The translations under genes were made by a program, and so were the position numbers. Shown here one piece after another: positions 1 to 12,249 of a stretch of 64,000 nt of DNA. Numbering within the stretch: position 1 is the first letter of the stretch; the number at the start of each line of letters is the position of its first letter. This stretch comes from Straminergon stramineum (lineage: Eukaryota; Streptophyta; Bryopsida; Hypnales; Calliergonaceae): NCBI GenBank assembly GCA_963920665.1, contig OY987265.1, positions 5,585,001 to 5,649,000 of the forward strand, written 5' to 3'. Below the pieces are notes generated by a model. That model ran no database searches. It had not been told where the DNA came from and saw only the letters and a program-made list of their open reading frames with translations.

Positions 1-1217
1 CATATACAAAATATAGTAGTAACTATATTTTGTAATCAATAGAGTAGTAATGAATAATGTTGTAAATGTTTGTAAATAATATTACTTGCAGGCATTATAA
101 TTCTTTGATCAATTTTATAGTTTATTTGTGTTATTTTAATGAAGAACTCAAGAAGAAAGTACATTTTTTTTAGAATTGATACTAAAGTCCAAGATTGTAA
201 TGAATGTTATAGGTCCAACAAGAATAATGTTATCACATAATGATGTCCATAAGAACTCAACAAGCTTTCATGAATTCAACTTCCATCATATATAGCATTC
301 ATACCACTCAAGTTAATTTGATCATTGCTTGAGTTTAAATACTCCAAGACACCTTTACTCTTATTGAATAGTATTTGAACAAAAATGGTTTAATTTTTGA
401 TAATAACATTTACTAAATTTTTTAATGAATTTTAGATGAGATTTATATGAATGTTGATGAACTATATGAATCCCGATATAGACGAAAGTTGAATGATGAT
501 CACAATCTTTGAGATAGTATGAAAGTAATATGAATTTCATTATGTTTTTTAATCTAAATATTATAAACTTTTGTACTAGTAAGTCATACAAATTATAAAA
601 TTCCCAAACTAGGGAACTTAAGCATAATAATTTTGTAGGTTGCTCTAATTAAATTAATTTAAGTACATCGATTTGTCCCATTAATGTGTGTTACAAAATG
701 AACTTATATATGAATATAACTTTAAATTTTATAAGGGAGGAATATTTTTCATCCATGTTATTTGTGAAGACTCTTTAACATGAACAATACAACAACACAT
801 ACAATGGATACAAATATTCATCATTCAATGGATGAAAATTTTCTTTGCTTGTAAAGAATTATAAACATACTTAAATCCATTTTGTAACATGCACTAGGAG
901 GACACAATAATGAAGTTATAATTAGAATTACAAGTTAGAGAAATGCTTGTGATCTTAGGCTAAGTACATATGTGTTCACAGGTTCATTGATTTCATCACT
1001 TTCCTATAGACTATATAAACCATTGGTAGGAAATGTCATGTTCATTTCCCAATAAAATCTTATGCCATAATTAGGATTCCTTGTTCAGTCATGTAATTAT
1101 GTGATCGGGCATTACATATTTTTCATCCAATCACATTTTGTTCATGCCCGAAGTTTCCACTAGGCATTGTTGCTCATCATTGGGGAATTTCACAAAAAAA
1201 AGGTGCCTCCTCATCAA
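1..1217. other. AT-rich intergenic DNA, no feature recognised
   Basis: Read on both strands. There are only short open frames with AT-driven codon use and no recognisable domain, RNA gene or repeat shared with the rest of the window. Confidence 0.5.
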
Positions 1218-1455
1218 GGCCAAGGTGAACTGACCCCCTCACTTGTCCCCCCAAAGTCATTCCAAGGGTGCATGTAAAAAAAAGCCCCCCAAATTTTGTT
1301 CTTGATTAATTTATCTAGTACACCTCCCCTAGCTAATTTGGGGCCTCTGATTGCAAATATGAACTCAAAATTTGCAAATTTTATCATGCATGGCAAATAA
1401 AAAATTTCAGAGTTTTCCCTTGGGGACAAGCGTGGGGGGCCATTCACCCCGGCCC
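1218..1455. mobile_element. Long-TIR non-autonomous element, copy 1 (family K)
   Basis: The two ends are imperfect inverted repeats of about 40 bp. The left reads GGTGAACTGACCCCCTCACT then TGTCCCC. The reverse complement of the right reads GGGGTGAATGGCCCCCCACG then CTTGTCCCC. The body has no coding capacity. A related direct repeat (GGTGCC, one optional T, TCCTCATC) lies just outside each end, near 1202-1215 and 1462-1476, and may be a decayed target duplication. The same sequence recurs in the opposite orientation at 6165-6689. It is a MITE-like element; the superfamily is not assigned. Confidence 0.55.
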
Positions 1456-2446
1456 TACTTGGGTGCCTTCCTCATCGACGCACTTTTTCGCAAATCCGCG
1501 ACGACCGACGAGGAGCGAGTGGCATTGCCCTAACTTGAGTATACAGAATTACTGATAACTGAAGTCATTCATTTGGCACACAAAAGTTCAAGGCCATTCA
1601 GTATGTAAGTTAAGTTAGGCTTAGTTAGTGACACTCTGGTTTTCATCTCATCAATCTTTTTGTCAGATGAAGTATTCAGTTCAGGCCTTCACAGGAGTCA
1701 CATGGATATGTCAGTTTCCACATGAAAGAATTATTACTAAGTCCGAAAGTTACCGTAGGGTAAGAGTTTAGTGTCTTCAGTAACAGATACTACCTCCGTT
1801 TATAAAAAAAGACCAATGTTTCTTTTTGTAAAATTACAAAGGAAACACATTATGCTTAGAGGAGAAATGAGGGCTTCAAGAGCCCGTTTCAGGGTTGTTT
1901 CCTGCATTGTTCCCTGTGCTGCCAGGAATTGGGAACCAGCCCATAATGGGCTGAACTTTTTATTTTTTGGGAAAAAAAAAATGAAAAATTTGTTTGTCCC
2001 AAAATTTTGTCAAAAGTATTGATAAATCTAAAACTGAATTAAAAAAAATTCTAATTTTTTTTAAATAATGTTATTTTCTGAGGTGGCAATGTCTTTGCCA
2101 CATCATACTACTAATGTGGCAAGTTCCCACACCTTGGGAGCTCAATATAACTTGTAGCCTCTTCATGCCCTCAAATCTCTTCTAATGAATGAGGATCTTT
2201 TTAGAACAAAGGCAATAGCATGTATAAATAAAAGAATGGTTAGGCAAATGTAGTTGAAAAGATTTTTTTAAATCACTAAAAAAAGAAGAAAAATGTATAT
2301 TTTTGAATTTTAGGGATTGTTCATGTACATAGGCTATCACTTTGAAAATTCATAATTTATTTAGTGGTGTCCCAAAAAATGCATGCTAAGCAAATATGGA
2401 ATCTTCTTTTGATAGATAATGGGGCTCTACAAAATACGAGACAATT
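1456..2446. other. Intergenic, no gene recognised
   Basis: A short GC-richer patch near 1480-1520 is followed by AT-rich sequence. Open frames here are short and match no family I know. Confidence 0.4.
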
Positions 2447-3980
2447 TTAACCCTTAAATGACATTTCATGACTAGGCTTGGTCAAACTTCATTGGATTTC
2501 TATATTAAAACACAAATTTTCAAAATTTGGATATTTTTACATGTAGTAATATATTTCTAAAAATTCATCTCATTTTTTTTAAATTAAAAAAATCAAAATA
2601 AATTTTATATGATTTTCTTAAGATTTTAAAAAAATCGTGGTAATTACAAAAGTGCTTAAAGAATTTTGAAAAGTTTAAAAAAAATAGAAATAATAGTGAC
2701 AAATGTCATGGTGTAATTGACATACTCTTTGAGTTCATAGCAAGAGAGATTTGGTAGAAAAAATTCAAAAGTAGTGTATCTTGAGCTCTCAAGATGCTAT
2801 TGTTAGAGTGTCACAAGTATTACAAATTCAATTATTTTTGAAAAATATCAAAATGGAATAAAAAATATTTTATTGGAGATATATTTTCTTAGTTAAGCTT
2901 TAAAACATTTAAAATCGAGAACTATGTGAAAATCCAAGTTTTGACTTTTAAAATGCTCATGGATTTGGAATATCCTTCAAGGGTTAATAATACAAACTTT
3001 GCTCGAATGCTTACATGATTGATATTCAATATAGTATAAGTACATGTAAGTGCAACCCTAATCCGAAAAGAACTCCAATAATCTTGCCTAAAATGCACAC
3101 ATTCTAAATACACCTAATACACTCTATTTGAAATACATCTATAGTGAGCACTTTGAAATTCATAGTTAATTTATGCCATCTCAAAACAAATACTAAATGC
3201 ATTGGAATTATTTTTCAATTGCCAAAAAGATCCAATAATAAATAATAACTAAATGCCCCATCAACCATTTTATGGTCACTGCCTAACTTTAGAGGGTGCT
3301 TTGATTACAAGATTTTTCTTAAAATTTAATATTTTTTATATTTAGTCCATCTAGTTATCTTTCCATAAACCTTTTTTTTTTTTTTTTTTTTTTTTTTGTG
3401 TTGGGGTGATTTTTCAAAGTCAAACAATCCAAGAAATGTTCACAATATATTGTCAATCAACCCAATTAAAGGCCATCCCAAGAAAAAATTCCATGCATGT
3501 GCAAGTGAACAAGGATTTGATTGGTTGGAACATATTGTTGATGGGTGAGGTCAAGTTAAATTTTGATTCTCCCAATGCACCTCACTTGATTGCAAGGCTC
3601 AAAAAACAATCTTTCGTTGCTCTAATCCTTGATAAAACTAGCATGCATGTTTTTAACTATTCATAATTGTATATAGTAAAAAGAAACACTATTTTTTAGT
3701 GAATGTACTATGTATAAGACATAGGTCCCTAAAGTCATTTGCATCGGAGAAAAAATCTTTTTTTTTTCTTCAAAAAGTCAACTTCAATTGAAGAGATCTC
3801 AAATTTTTTGTGATCTATGTCTTTGAAGATTGGAGTGTAAAATAATTTGATAGTGTTAAAAAAGATACTATAATTAGATTTTCAAAAAACATTTCTAAAC
3901 AGAATTAGACTTTCATTTCAAAAACAGTAGCTAGGAGGTGATTTTGGAGGGAGGAGACCCTTTGGACATTTAGGGATTAA
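2447..3980. mobile_element. TTAA-flanked TIR element, about 1.5 kb, non-autonomous
   Basis: The left end is TTAACCCTTAAATGACATTT. The right end, reverse complemented, is TTAATCCCTAAATGTCCAAA. TTAA is therefore present at both ends, followed by matching inverted repeats. The interior is AT-rich, with a run of 26 T at 3372-3397, and carries no long open frame. The pairing of these two ends is inferred; they could belong to two different copies. The right end lies only 4 bp from the left end of the next member at 3985. Confidence 0.45.
3372..3397. repeat. Poly(T) tract, 26 nt
   Basis: An uninterrupted T run seen directly. It could be the A-tail of a minus-strand retroposon or simple slippage; no target duplication was found. 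Confidence 0.8.
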
Positions 3981-3984
3981 CTTA

Positions 3985-4890
3985 TTAACCCTTGAAGTTC
4001 CATGACTATGTTTTCACAGAAATTACTCCAAAACTGCCATTTTTAGTGCAAGTGCCAATTTTTGATAAAAAAAAAAAACTTTTTTCGGCATGTGTAACCG
4101 TAGGAACATGTGGTAAAAATTTCAGAAATTTCCACCACATGGATTGCAAGATATTTGTATTCAAATTTACTAAAATAATTTATTTTGCCTTGCAAAAAAC
4201 AGGGCAGTTGCACTTCACAAGCTCACTTTTCTAAGAAACAATGTCCAAAATAGTGGTTTTTCTTTGGACTCTTTTTTCTAGACAAGTTGGCCACATGCTT
4301 GAAAACTTTTAGATTATTTGGAATTGGAAAACATATAGAAAAAAATAGTAAGTAGACAATAGTAGAGATTGATTCAAAATACTCAATTGTTCAAAATTTA
4401 ATTATGGAATTGAAAAATGCTAGTCCCAAAGGTGGAAATGTCGCAATGAACAATCTACATCCTATGATTTTATTTTTTTTCAAAAAAATTGAAAATTGAG
4501 GAAGATAAAGGACTTCAAAGTTTGTTTTAGAGCAAAGAATCTAGAATTGCCGGCAAACAAAAAAATCTTCATAACTTTCATCTCATTGATCAAAAGGGAA
4601 TAATTCAAAGCTTTCCATGTATATATAACTCTAGAAAATAAATTTCAAATTAAAATTTCTGAAAAAAGTGATTTTTTCTAATCTATCTAGATATGAAAAA
4701 AAAGAACATATTAGGCCATAACTTTTGACTCATATTTCTAAATGTCATGAAATTTAGTGCATGTAAAGATAGTCCTTGTCCCCACCATCTATTAAAATTT
4801 GGGCCAAAAATATGGAAATCTCCAATCACACATACCTACCCAAAATTATTGAGTAGCCAAAAAAACACGTGCTCGTCCTCTACGAGTTTA
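3985..4890 (+). mobile_element. TTAA-family element, 0.95-kb subfamily, degenerate right end
   Basis: It starts TTAACCCTTGAAGTTCCATG and then matches the 43671-44621 element in order: ACTATGTTTTCAC, CTCCAAAACTGCCATTTTTA, the core AATTTCAGAAATTTCCAC followed by GGATTGCAAGATAT, and CATAACTTTCATCTCATTGA. The right terminus is decayed near 4890 and no clean GGGGTTAA remains. No transposase open frame is visible. Orientation is defined relative to the 43671 copy. Confidence 0.6.
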
Positions 4891-5984
4891 GCGAACTTAA
4901 TTTTTGTTTGATCTCATTGGTGAAGGAAAGAAGATTCTGGATTTTCTTAGTAAATATTTATTGAACATCATATCAATAAACCATAAATTTCAAAGAGTCA
5001 AATATTGGTACCATAAACTAGTGGGCAAGAGTGGCAAAAAATAATTCTACAAGTGGATGCTGAAATTTTTATAAATTTATTTGAAATTTCTTTTTGTAAG
5101 GACAAAAAAATAATAATATAAAATATTAACATGGTATTCTTAATTTTTGACAAATAAAATAATTATTTGGCAAAGAATGTTGAATCTGCCTTGATACAAT
5201 GTGTCCCAAACCAACCATAAGCTTTTAGCAAATCTGCAACCCTCGCTCAAACGGACTCGACATAACATTGTCCCCACAAAATTGAAGTACAAGAATAAAT
5301 CCTATATTCCTACTATTGATGTCTACACTAGTCTAGGTTTCACAATAAATCGTCAAATTATTTTTTACTCTAGTTGGTTGTGCAACAAGTTGCATATAGA
5401 AACAAGTCTTGCATGGTATACCAATTAATTTTTGAGGGGCCATCTATCACTCAAAAGTTCAACATTTTTTGTCGAGAGATTATCTTACAATAAATTCTCT
5501 TTTTTTCCAATGGATGAAATCTCTCAATTACCACCAAACACCATGGACAATATCACTACATTATGGATGAATTTATACACCTCTGAATACAATCATGCGT
5601 TTTCATCCAAGGTGATGGATGTAAAGAACTTCATCCCTTCATGCATTGGAGATCCATACATAACGCACTGTCAGAGTGGGGGACATCAACCATCCAAAGC
5701 ATGTAAGCTTAAGCTTATCAGAGACCCTACCTTGTGCCAAAGTCATGGAATGACTTACCTGTCAGTCTGCATAACTTACTAGTAAGTTAAATAGTTTCGT
5801 CTATTAACTATGGGTAAGTTAGTATTTTATTACGGTTGTAGGAGTATATTAAAGCCAGGACATGGATATAGATACAAAGATCCAGTCTATATTGGCATGC
5901 ACATTAATTGAATGTTGAATTGTTTTCAATGGTCAAACATTGGATTGTAACTTACTACATTTACCTTTACCTTACATAACATTG
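4891..5984. other. Intergenic, no gene recognised
   Basis: Open frames at 5201-5428 and 5432-5782 have no recognisable motif, low complexity and no splice context. Nothing else is seen. Confidence 0.4.
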
Positions 5985-6115
5985 TTTAGAATTATTTATC
6001 AATGAGGCAGGAGTCCCTTTTTGCATCCGTCCTTGAAAAGGGGATCCCCTTAGTGAACAAAATGGCTTTATAGGTGGCTCCTCAGCCAACCCGAGTCCTT
6101 GAATTAACTGATAAG
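5985..6115 (+). repeat. Dispersed repeat, copy 1 (family F)
   Basis: It shares colinear sequence with 49262-49380: CATAACATTGTTTA, then CAATGAGGCAGG, then CCTTGAAAAG(G/A)GGA, then GGCTCCTCA(G/A)CCAA and TCCTTGAATTA. Both copies lie in the same orientation. Nature unknown; probably a fragment of a larger element. Confidence 0.6.
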
Positions 6116-6164
6116 TCTGTCCAAGGTATTGAGTGAAGCACAATATCCTCCCAACATAGGAGGG

Positions 6165-6689
6165 CCGGGGAGAATTGCCCCCCTCACTTGTCTCCAAGGG
6201 AAAATACTGATTTTTTTGGCATGCATGATAAAATTTGCAAATTCTGAATTCATATTTGCAATCAAAGCCTCCAAATTTGGTCTGCAATGACCTTAAACTA
6301 CCCTGTGTGAAGGCCAAGGGGAAAGAACTTCCGTGGAACCTAAGAGGTTCTCAGTTCAACTCCCCATGCTGACATTGCTCGATGGGGCTCCCCTTGTTGC
6401 TTTGTTTGCATGGGGAGGGGGGTTGTTCCTCCACTTGTTCCCGACAGGGATACCCTAGGCATGTAATTCCCAGAAAAATAAACCGTGTTGCCTTGGTTGA
6501 GTCGTGTCAGTCTAGCTGTGGCCCTTGAAGGCCATATGTTTCAAAAAAAACCCAAAAAAACCCAAATTAGCTGGGAGAGGCCTGTGTACAAGATAAATCA
6601 TTCAAGCACAAAATACAAAGACTTTTCTTTTACATGCACCCCTAGAATGACTTAGGGGGACGAGCAAGGGGAGTAGTTCACCCCAATCA
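6165..6689. mobile_element. Long-TIR non-autonomous element, copy 2 (family K), interrupted
   Basis: This is the inverted counterpart of 1218-1455. It starts CCGGGGAGAATTGCCCCCCT and ends, reverse complemented, TGATTGGGGTGAACTACTCC. The 10-bp direct repeat CATAGGAGGG flanks it at 6155-6164 and 6690-6699, consistent with a 10-bp (perhaps 11-bp) target duplication as made by Mutator-like elements; this classification is inference. Compared with copy 1 it is longer because of an insertion at 6278-6561. Confidence 0.6.
6278..6561 (+). mobile_element. Nested SINE-like insertion with A-rich tail
   Basis: Copy 1 of family K serves as an empty site. In copy 2 the sequence is split by 284 bp flanked by the direct repeat CCAAATT (6271-6277 and 6562-6568). 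The insert ends in an A-rich tail with interspersed CCC and contains AGTTCAACTCCC, which resembles a pol III box B. No clear box A is seen, so SINE is the best guess rather than a firm call. Confidence 0.5.
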
Positions 6690-6991
6690 CATAGGAGGGC
6701 CATTGTCTAGCACTATTTGGGAAACTTTTGGAGTTTTACCAATTAATTTCATTCAATTCCCCAAATGAACCATTTTTTCAAGTATGGAGTCCAATTATTT
6801 TCTCAATTTTTTATTCAAAATATAAATTTTATAGATTTTTTAATCAATTTTTTGTTGATGTTTTCAAATTGCAACTAGGATTTTTCCCAATTCCTTTGAA
6901 CTAGCTATTGGTTTTTTTCCAACCATCGAGGCTTAGTTACATAATGTTATATATGGGAAGCTCACTACAAACTTCATTAAAATGTGTTACA

Positions 6992-7552
6992 TTAACCCCT
7001 AAACATCCAAATTCCTCTCTAGAATTGACAATTATAGAAAAAATCATTATGAAATGCTATTTGGAAGCATATTTTGGAATTGATATACAAATAAAAGTTG
7101 TAGATTCCTTCTATACAATTTGATTCACCAATGCTATCACTAATCATTTTTTATAAATTTTGAAAGAGAAATTCCAAAATTCCTTCAAAATTCGATTACA
7201 AGCAAAATATTATCATTTTTGAGTAAAATTTGTTGGAATGGATTTGAAATGAGGTTCTCTTCACATGGTGATTTTTTGAAATTTTTGTGTTCTTAAATCT
7301 ATGACCTCGTTTTGGCAAATCCAGTTTTGAACTAAAGTGAATGCAATTTGACCACTCGACATCCTTGCACATTTGTACTTTTAGAAAAATACATACTCTA
7401 GTAACACCAAACCCGATCCTTAAATTAGACAACAACTTGATAAAGTATCTCCACAATTGAGAACAACTTTCATCTGGGTAGTTAGGAGAATGAATTTGAG
7501 TTTCAATCTATTCATTGTCTAGAAAATGGACCCCGGAGCACTTAGGGGTTAA
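6992..7552. mobile_element. TTAA-flanked TIR element, 561 bp
   Basis: The left end is TTAACCCCTAAACATCCAAA. The right end, reverse complemented, is TTAACCCCTAAGTGCTCCGG. The first 11 bases of the two ends agree and TTAA is intact on both sides. It has no coding capacity. The interior differs from the 0.95-kb subfamily, so only the termini link it to the group. Confidence 0.6.
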
Positions 7553-10046
7553 AATGAGTTTTTCATTGGTTTCAAAATGTACATTGTTTTTACTTTGAAT
7601 GCAAACCTTGGCAGATTGAGAAGATAAATAGGGTTGGTATGTTGTAGATTGTGAACTTAATGATATTATTTGAATATTTAACATTAAAAATTCACTCATT
7701 TTTGTATCAAATGATTATGTCAATCCTTCAAATTACAATCTATCACCTAATGTTTGACAACAATGAAGTTGACAACAAAATTCCATGGCATTTTGATTTT
7801 GGGTAAGATTTGGCTACAAAGATGTTCACTTTGACATAGAGTATAAAAAAGACATATGAAATCCTCGTATGGTGGCCCAAACTTGGATTTCAAAATTTTA
7901 TTCAAATGGGCATCATTTGGCTCTTTTTTATGACTAATCAATGATGAGCTTCCACCCTCCTCCAGGCCATGGATAAGCTCAAAGCCACTATTCAAAAAAA
8001 AATTCAAATTTTCCAATGCAAAAACTGCAAGTTCAAATTGAGATTCAAAATGCAAGAGTTAAATCGAAAGATGCATCTTGTGAAGACAAAGAGAATGATA
8101 CTAGGTAAGTTCACATATAGTTGAGTATTAGAGGAATTTTCATGAAGATTCTCTAAAAATCCAACCCTTAAGTTTGAGATGTTTAAGGATTAAAAATAAT
8201 TGCCATGGCTAGGTTTATATGTGAGAGTAGGTTGCATTATCAACACTTCTCAAGTTATAAATCAATTCAAAATCCCAACTTTGTTAGGTAGCAAGGTATC
8301 AACACCTAAAGGAATCTTATCACCTCTATGGTTCCATGGATATGACATGCAAGAGGCAAACTAGTCAAAGAAATTTTAAACATTGGTAGATGTTTAGAAA
8401 CCAAAATACAAGTAAGATTAGTAATGTAGATTTTGAAGGCACAATGGATACGGTATAAATTTTTCAAGGTAAAGACTATAGGAGGCTATATATGTATACT
8501 AGGACACTAGGTAGATATAATATAGGATGAATGATATGTCCTTATTATTGTCTAACTTTTAGTATTTAACATTTTGGATATTATTTTTTATCCAAAATTT
8601 AAAGTCAATATTTTGAAGGGGTTTGTACTAGGTCATTGAGGTGTGAAAATTAATTACTTTCTCATATCTTTTCTATTGCAAGACAAATATCAAATAATTG
8701 ATATTATATCTTCTTTTAAAAAAAAGGACATATATACATTGTAGGTGCAATAATCTTTTGATGAGGTTAAAAATAACATTAGGGTTTTCCATCACAATGA
8801 GAGAGGGATACTTGACTATTAAGGATCCAAAAGTGTCACTTCATCAATTGTTGAGCATGTCTATGTCAATACCTACATGTTCTCAAAAACAATTTGGGAA
8901 TATACATTAGTAAAACTTTGATCCTTCCTAATTTTTCTATATAGTATCTAAATGATATATTCTTTGTTATGTGGGACAAAAGATTATTCAAGGAAAGCAA
9001 AAGTTTCCCTTTTAAAACAATTGGAAGTAAAATATTCTCAAATTTTCAAAGGTTGAAAATTAACCCCTATAGGATTGAGGTGTACTTGGAGCACGAATTG
9101 TCTAAAGGTGACCACTTTTAGGGCACTAACAAGAAAGACGAAATAAGTTGTTTTGAAATTCAATAGTTCAAAATTGAGCATGAACATTAAAAAAATGAAA
9201 TGACTTATAGTGGACATTGAATGAAAGTGAATAAAGTTATAGATGATATTTTTCATCAATTATGACCTTCATGTTAGTGTATAAATTACCTTTCTTGCAT
9301 GAATTCTAAAGATACGATACTTCCATTGCTACATAATATAATAGAATCCTCTTTTCATTTTCCAATTGTAATACATCAAAATTTAACCAACTTTTGGCAA
9401 CTAAAGTAGAGCAACCCAATGTTGTCAATCACCCAATTCCCACATCTATTGGACCCTTCCATACATGTGGTTTAGCATGGGTATATCCACACTTTACCAA
9501 TTTAGTCTTAGTAAACTTTGAAAAATCACAAAAAATTCATTTCTCATTGGAATGTCTTCATTCTACTTGCAATTGCTTTTTCTCAAACTTTTCAATCTCT
9601 AAAAAGTATATGAGTTGACAAATAAGGTAGATGCACCAATAGTCAATCATTTAAGCAATTTTGGAGTAGATCGTGAGTAATACGAGGTGATAGAAATTTT
9701 TCCCATGTAGGAAGATAGGAAATATGGGGATTACAATATTTTCGAATTTTTATTCCCTAAATTCAAATTAATGTGAATTTTGGGAGCCAAAAGGTACTCA
9801 TGGCCCATAAACAATGTCTACACTCTTCCAATTCTGATCATCCAAGAACTAATTTCCCACTCACTACTTCCTACTTTCTTTTTCACTACTCCAGGACATG
9901 TATCATAGCCTTGTTAGTCCCAACCTTAAAAAGGACCAAAGAAATACATTGAAAGCTTTAGTTGGAAATCTGATTCAGCCCTTTCTTGGACATACTGCAC
10001 CCTACAAGTTGGGTATTGGGCACAGTTGACAATTGGGACTTCTACC
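7553..10046. other. Intergenic with scattered repeat ends
   Basis: No gene is recognised. A TTAACCCCTATAGGATTGAG terminus-like sequence occurs at 9060 without a detectable partner. Family J (9500-9612) lies here. The open frame at 7747-8055 on the minus strand has no recognisable domain. Confidence 0.4.
9500..9612 (+). repeat. Dispersed repeat, copy 1 (family J)
   Basis: It shares AACTTTGAAAAATCACAAAA, then TGCAATTG(C/G)TTTCT-like and CAACTTTTCAATCTCTA-like segments, with 22240-22345 in the same orientation and spacing. Not identified further. Confidence 0.5.
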
Positions 10047-10277
10047 TTAATCCCTAAACAACGCGACTGACGTTTGTTGTTCGATGAATGACAAGGAATT
10101 CTCCTCTGTAGGACAGAAGTGCAACTATTCCTCTTTGGAATTAGGGGTGGAAAGGAAGGATCTTCTATAATTGTTTGGCTCCCTATGGTTATTTTTTAAT
10201 TTTTTTTAAAGTAGATGATGTCACATGGTTCCAAATGGCTGATTTCCACAGTCACCAGCCTGGCATTCTAGGGTTAA
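10047..10277 (-). mobile_element. TTAA-flanked MITE, 231 bp (short subfamily)
   Basis: TTAA is intact at both ends. The right end reverse complemented is TTAACCCTAGAATGCCAGGC and the left is TTAATCCCTAAACAACGCGA. The body is colinear, in opposite orientation, with copies at 27141-27419 and 45825-46061. Shared blocks include ATGACAAGGAATTCTCCT, AGTGCAACTATTC, AATTAGGGGTG and GTAGATGATGTCACA. It is non-coding. Confidence 0.75.
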
Positions 10278-10714
10278 GCTTTAGCTTCTCCAAGGTGGGT
10301 ACCTCAATAGCAAATTTGCGTTGGTAATACACTGATCTACCTTACCATTGACAACAAATTAAGCGATGATTTTTTGGTTGTCTGTGTCTTCTCGTTATCT
10401 CCATATCTTCCCAGCATGCCATTGCACATCTTCCAAACTTTCTATTTCAGTTCATATATCCATCTTGAACATTCGCTGTTGCAGACAATCTGCGGTGGAG
10501 GACGACGGAGGTTCTTATTGAAAACCCTGTGTCAGGCCCCCGTGATATTTCAATCCATCATTGGGAACAAGTACGATGACAGCTAACTTATCCCCAATTT
10601 TATTCACCGAAAACATCGCATTTTAACTTGGTTGCGTCATCTGTGGTTGGGTTGTACTTTCAGGTAAGGTAGTTTGCTTATGCATTTATTTTGTTTCCTT
10701 TGTTAAAAGGTAAC

Positions 10715-10793
10715 TTAACCCCTAAAGGACCAGGGGTGCAAAATACAGTGTTGCAGAAGCCACCTGGTGGTCTTATGGTCCTTCAGGGGTTAA
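10715..10793. mobile_element. Miniature TTAA-flanked element, 79 bp
   Basis: The left end is TTAACCCCTAAAGGACCAGG. The right end reverse complemented is TTAACCCCTGAAGGACCATA. The two termini match over about 17 bp and are separated by only about 40 bp, so the element is almost all inverted repeat. TTAA is intact on both sides. Confidence 0.7.
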
Positions 10794-10946
10794 CTAAACA
10801 CTAATATTGATCATACATGCCTTGTGGCACCATGCACATGCAAAATTTCTTAAAAAGGATGATTTCTTGTGTATTGGAAAATGCTTTTGAAAAAGAAGAA
10901 GTAATTTAGTAATTTTTTGGAGACCCAATTAAATAGATTTAGATTT

Positions 10947-11848
10947 TTAACACCTAAAGTCCACATGACTCCTTGGGAGACAAAATAGATTTTGGGTAGG
11001 TTTGTGTAACCTTGATTTTTAAGGTGTTTTTTTGAAACTTTTTCTTGGGATAGAAAAACACATTAGCTTTTAGAGAACATATATACTTTTTATTAATGGG
11101 TGTTAGGGAGTAAAAGTTATGTTACAATAAGTTCAAAACATAGGAGACTAGGCAACAAAAAAATCTACAAAAATTTGAAATATTGATTTTTTGTGCAGAG
11201 ATTATATTTTTATTTACACTCAAAGCTTTGATTTATTCCATCTAGATTAGTGATGTGAAATTTATAGAGCTTCTTTTTTTTTTTTTTTTTGGTAGCCAAT
11301 CAAAAAAACTTCTAGAAAAAATCACGAATTTGATTTGTTTTTTTAACTCAATTTTTACATGCTTTCTAGAACAATCTCACTATTTGAAATCAACATGTTT
11401 CTATTCCATTTTAAAGCTATTGATGATTTTTTTTTCCCTCAATCTTGAACATGCTACTACTTAACAATTTTTTAAAGAATGAAATCAAGTATTTTCCTTA
11501 AAAGCTTTTTTTCCTAGAATTTCAACTCAAATCTTCAATGTGAAATTTTTTATGATCAAAATGTTTGTGCAAGTATTTTAAGTTAAGAACATTCAAAGTC
11601 AAACAATCATTGCATGGTCTATACTAAAACTTTTTCTTATTCGCATTAAGCGCAAATATCTTATGATCTACATGGTGAAAGTTTTTGAAATTTCTTCTAC
11701 ACATTTTAATTCTAATCTTGTGTGGGATATTATAGTTAAAAATGCAAGAAAATACAATTTGTAAAGTTTTTTGCTCTTTGGAATAGGATATGCAATTTTG
11801 AGTGAATTTTGTGGAAAAAAATATAGGCCTCGAGACTTTAGGAATTAA
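10947..11848 (-). mobile_element. TTAA-flanked element, 902 bp, inverted 0.95-kb subfamily
   Basis: The left end is TTAACACCTAAAGTCCACAT and the right end reverse complemented is TTAATTCCTAAAGTCTCGAG. Near 11645-11705 the sequence is the reverse complement of the subfamily core (AAATATCTTATGATC, then GAAATTTCTTCTACACAT), so this copy is inverted relative to 43671-44621. A T-rich run lies at 11274-11290. No coding capacity is seen. Confidence 0.6.
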
Positions 11849-12249
11849 AGGCGAAGCTTATTGGAGGCTATAAGTGTAATCTAGGTGAATTCCAAACCCA
11901 TTTGATGCACAATAAGTAAAAAATATTCATAGTATCATGATGTGAGAGTTTAGATTGAAAGAAACTTTAGCAAAAATCATTTCCTTATACAACTACCACC
12001 TCTACATTGCTACAAGTAGGATCATTCATTATCCAAAATTAAAAACTCCCTTGAAATTGCCCAAAATAGGTATGCAAATCAAAATTTATTCACTTGTTAT
12101 AATTTGTAACAATAGGATCTTATTCTTGGCTAATACAAGGGCCTTGCCTAAAAAATTGGGGTCTAAATGTAATGTATGTGTGAGATATGACCAAGCAAAG
12201 AGAACGCATTATTTTTTTCAAGTTTGCTCAAGCTTTTGAGGGGAGTGCT

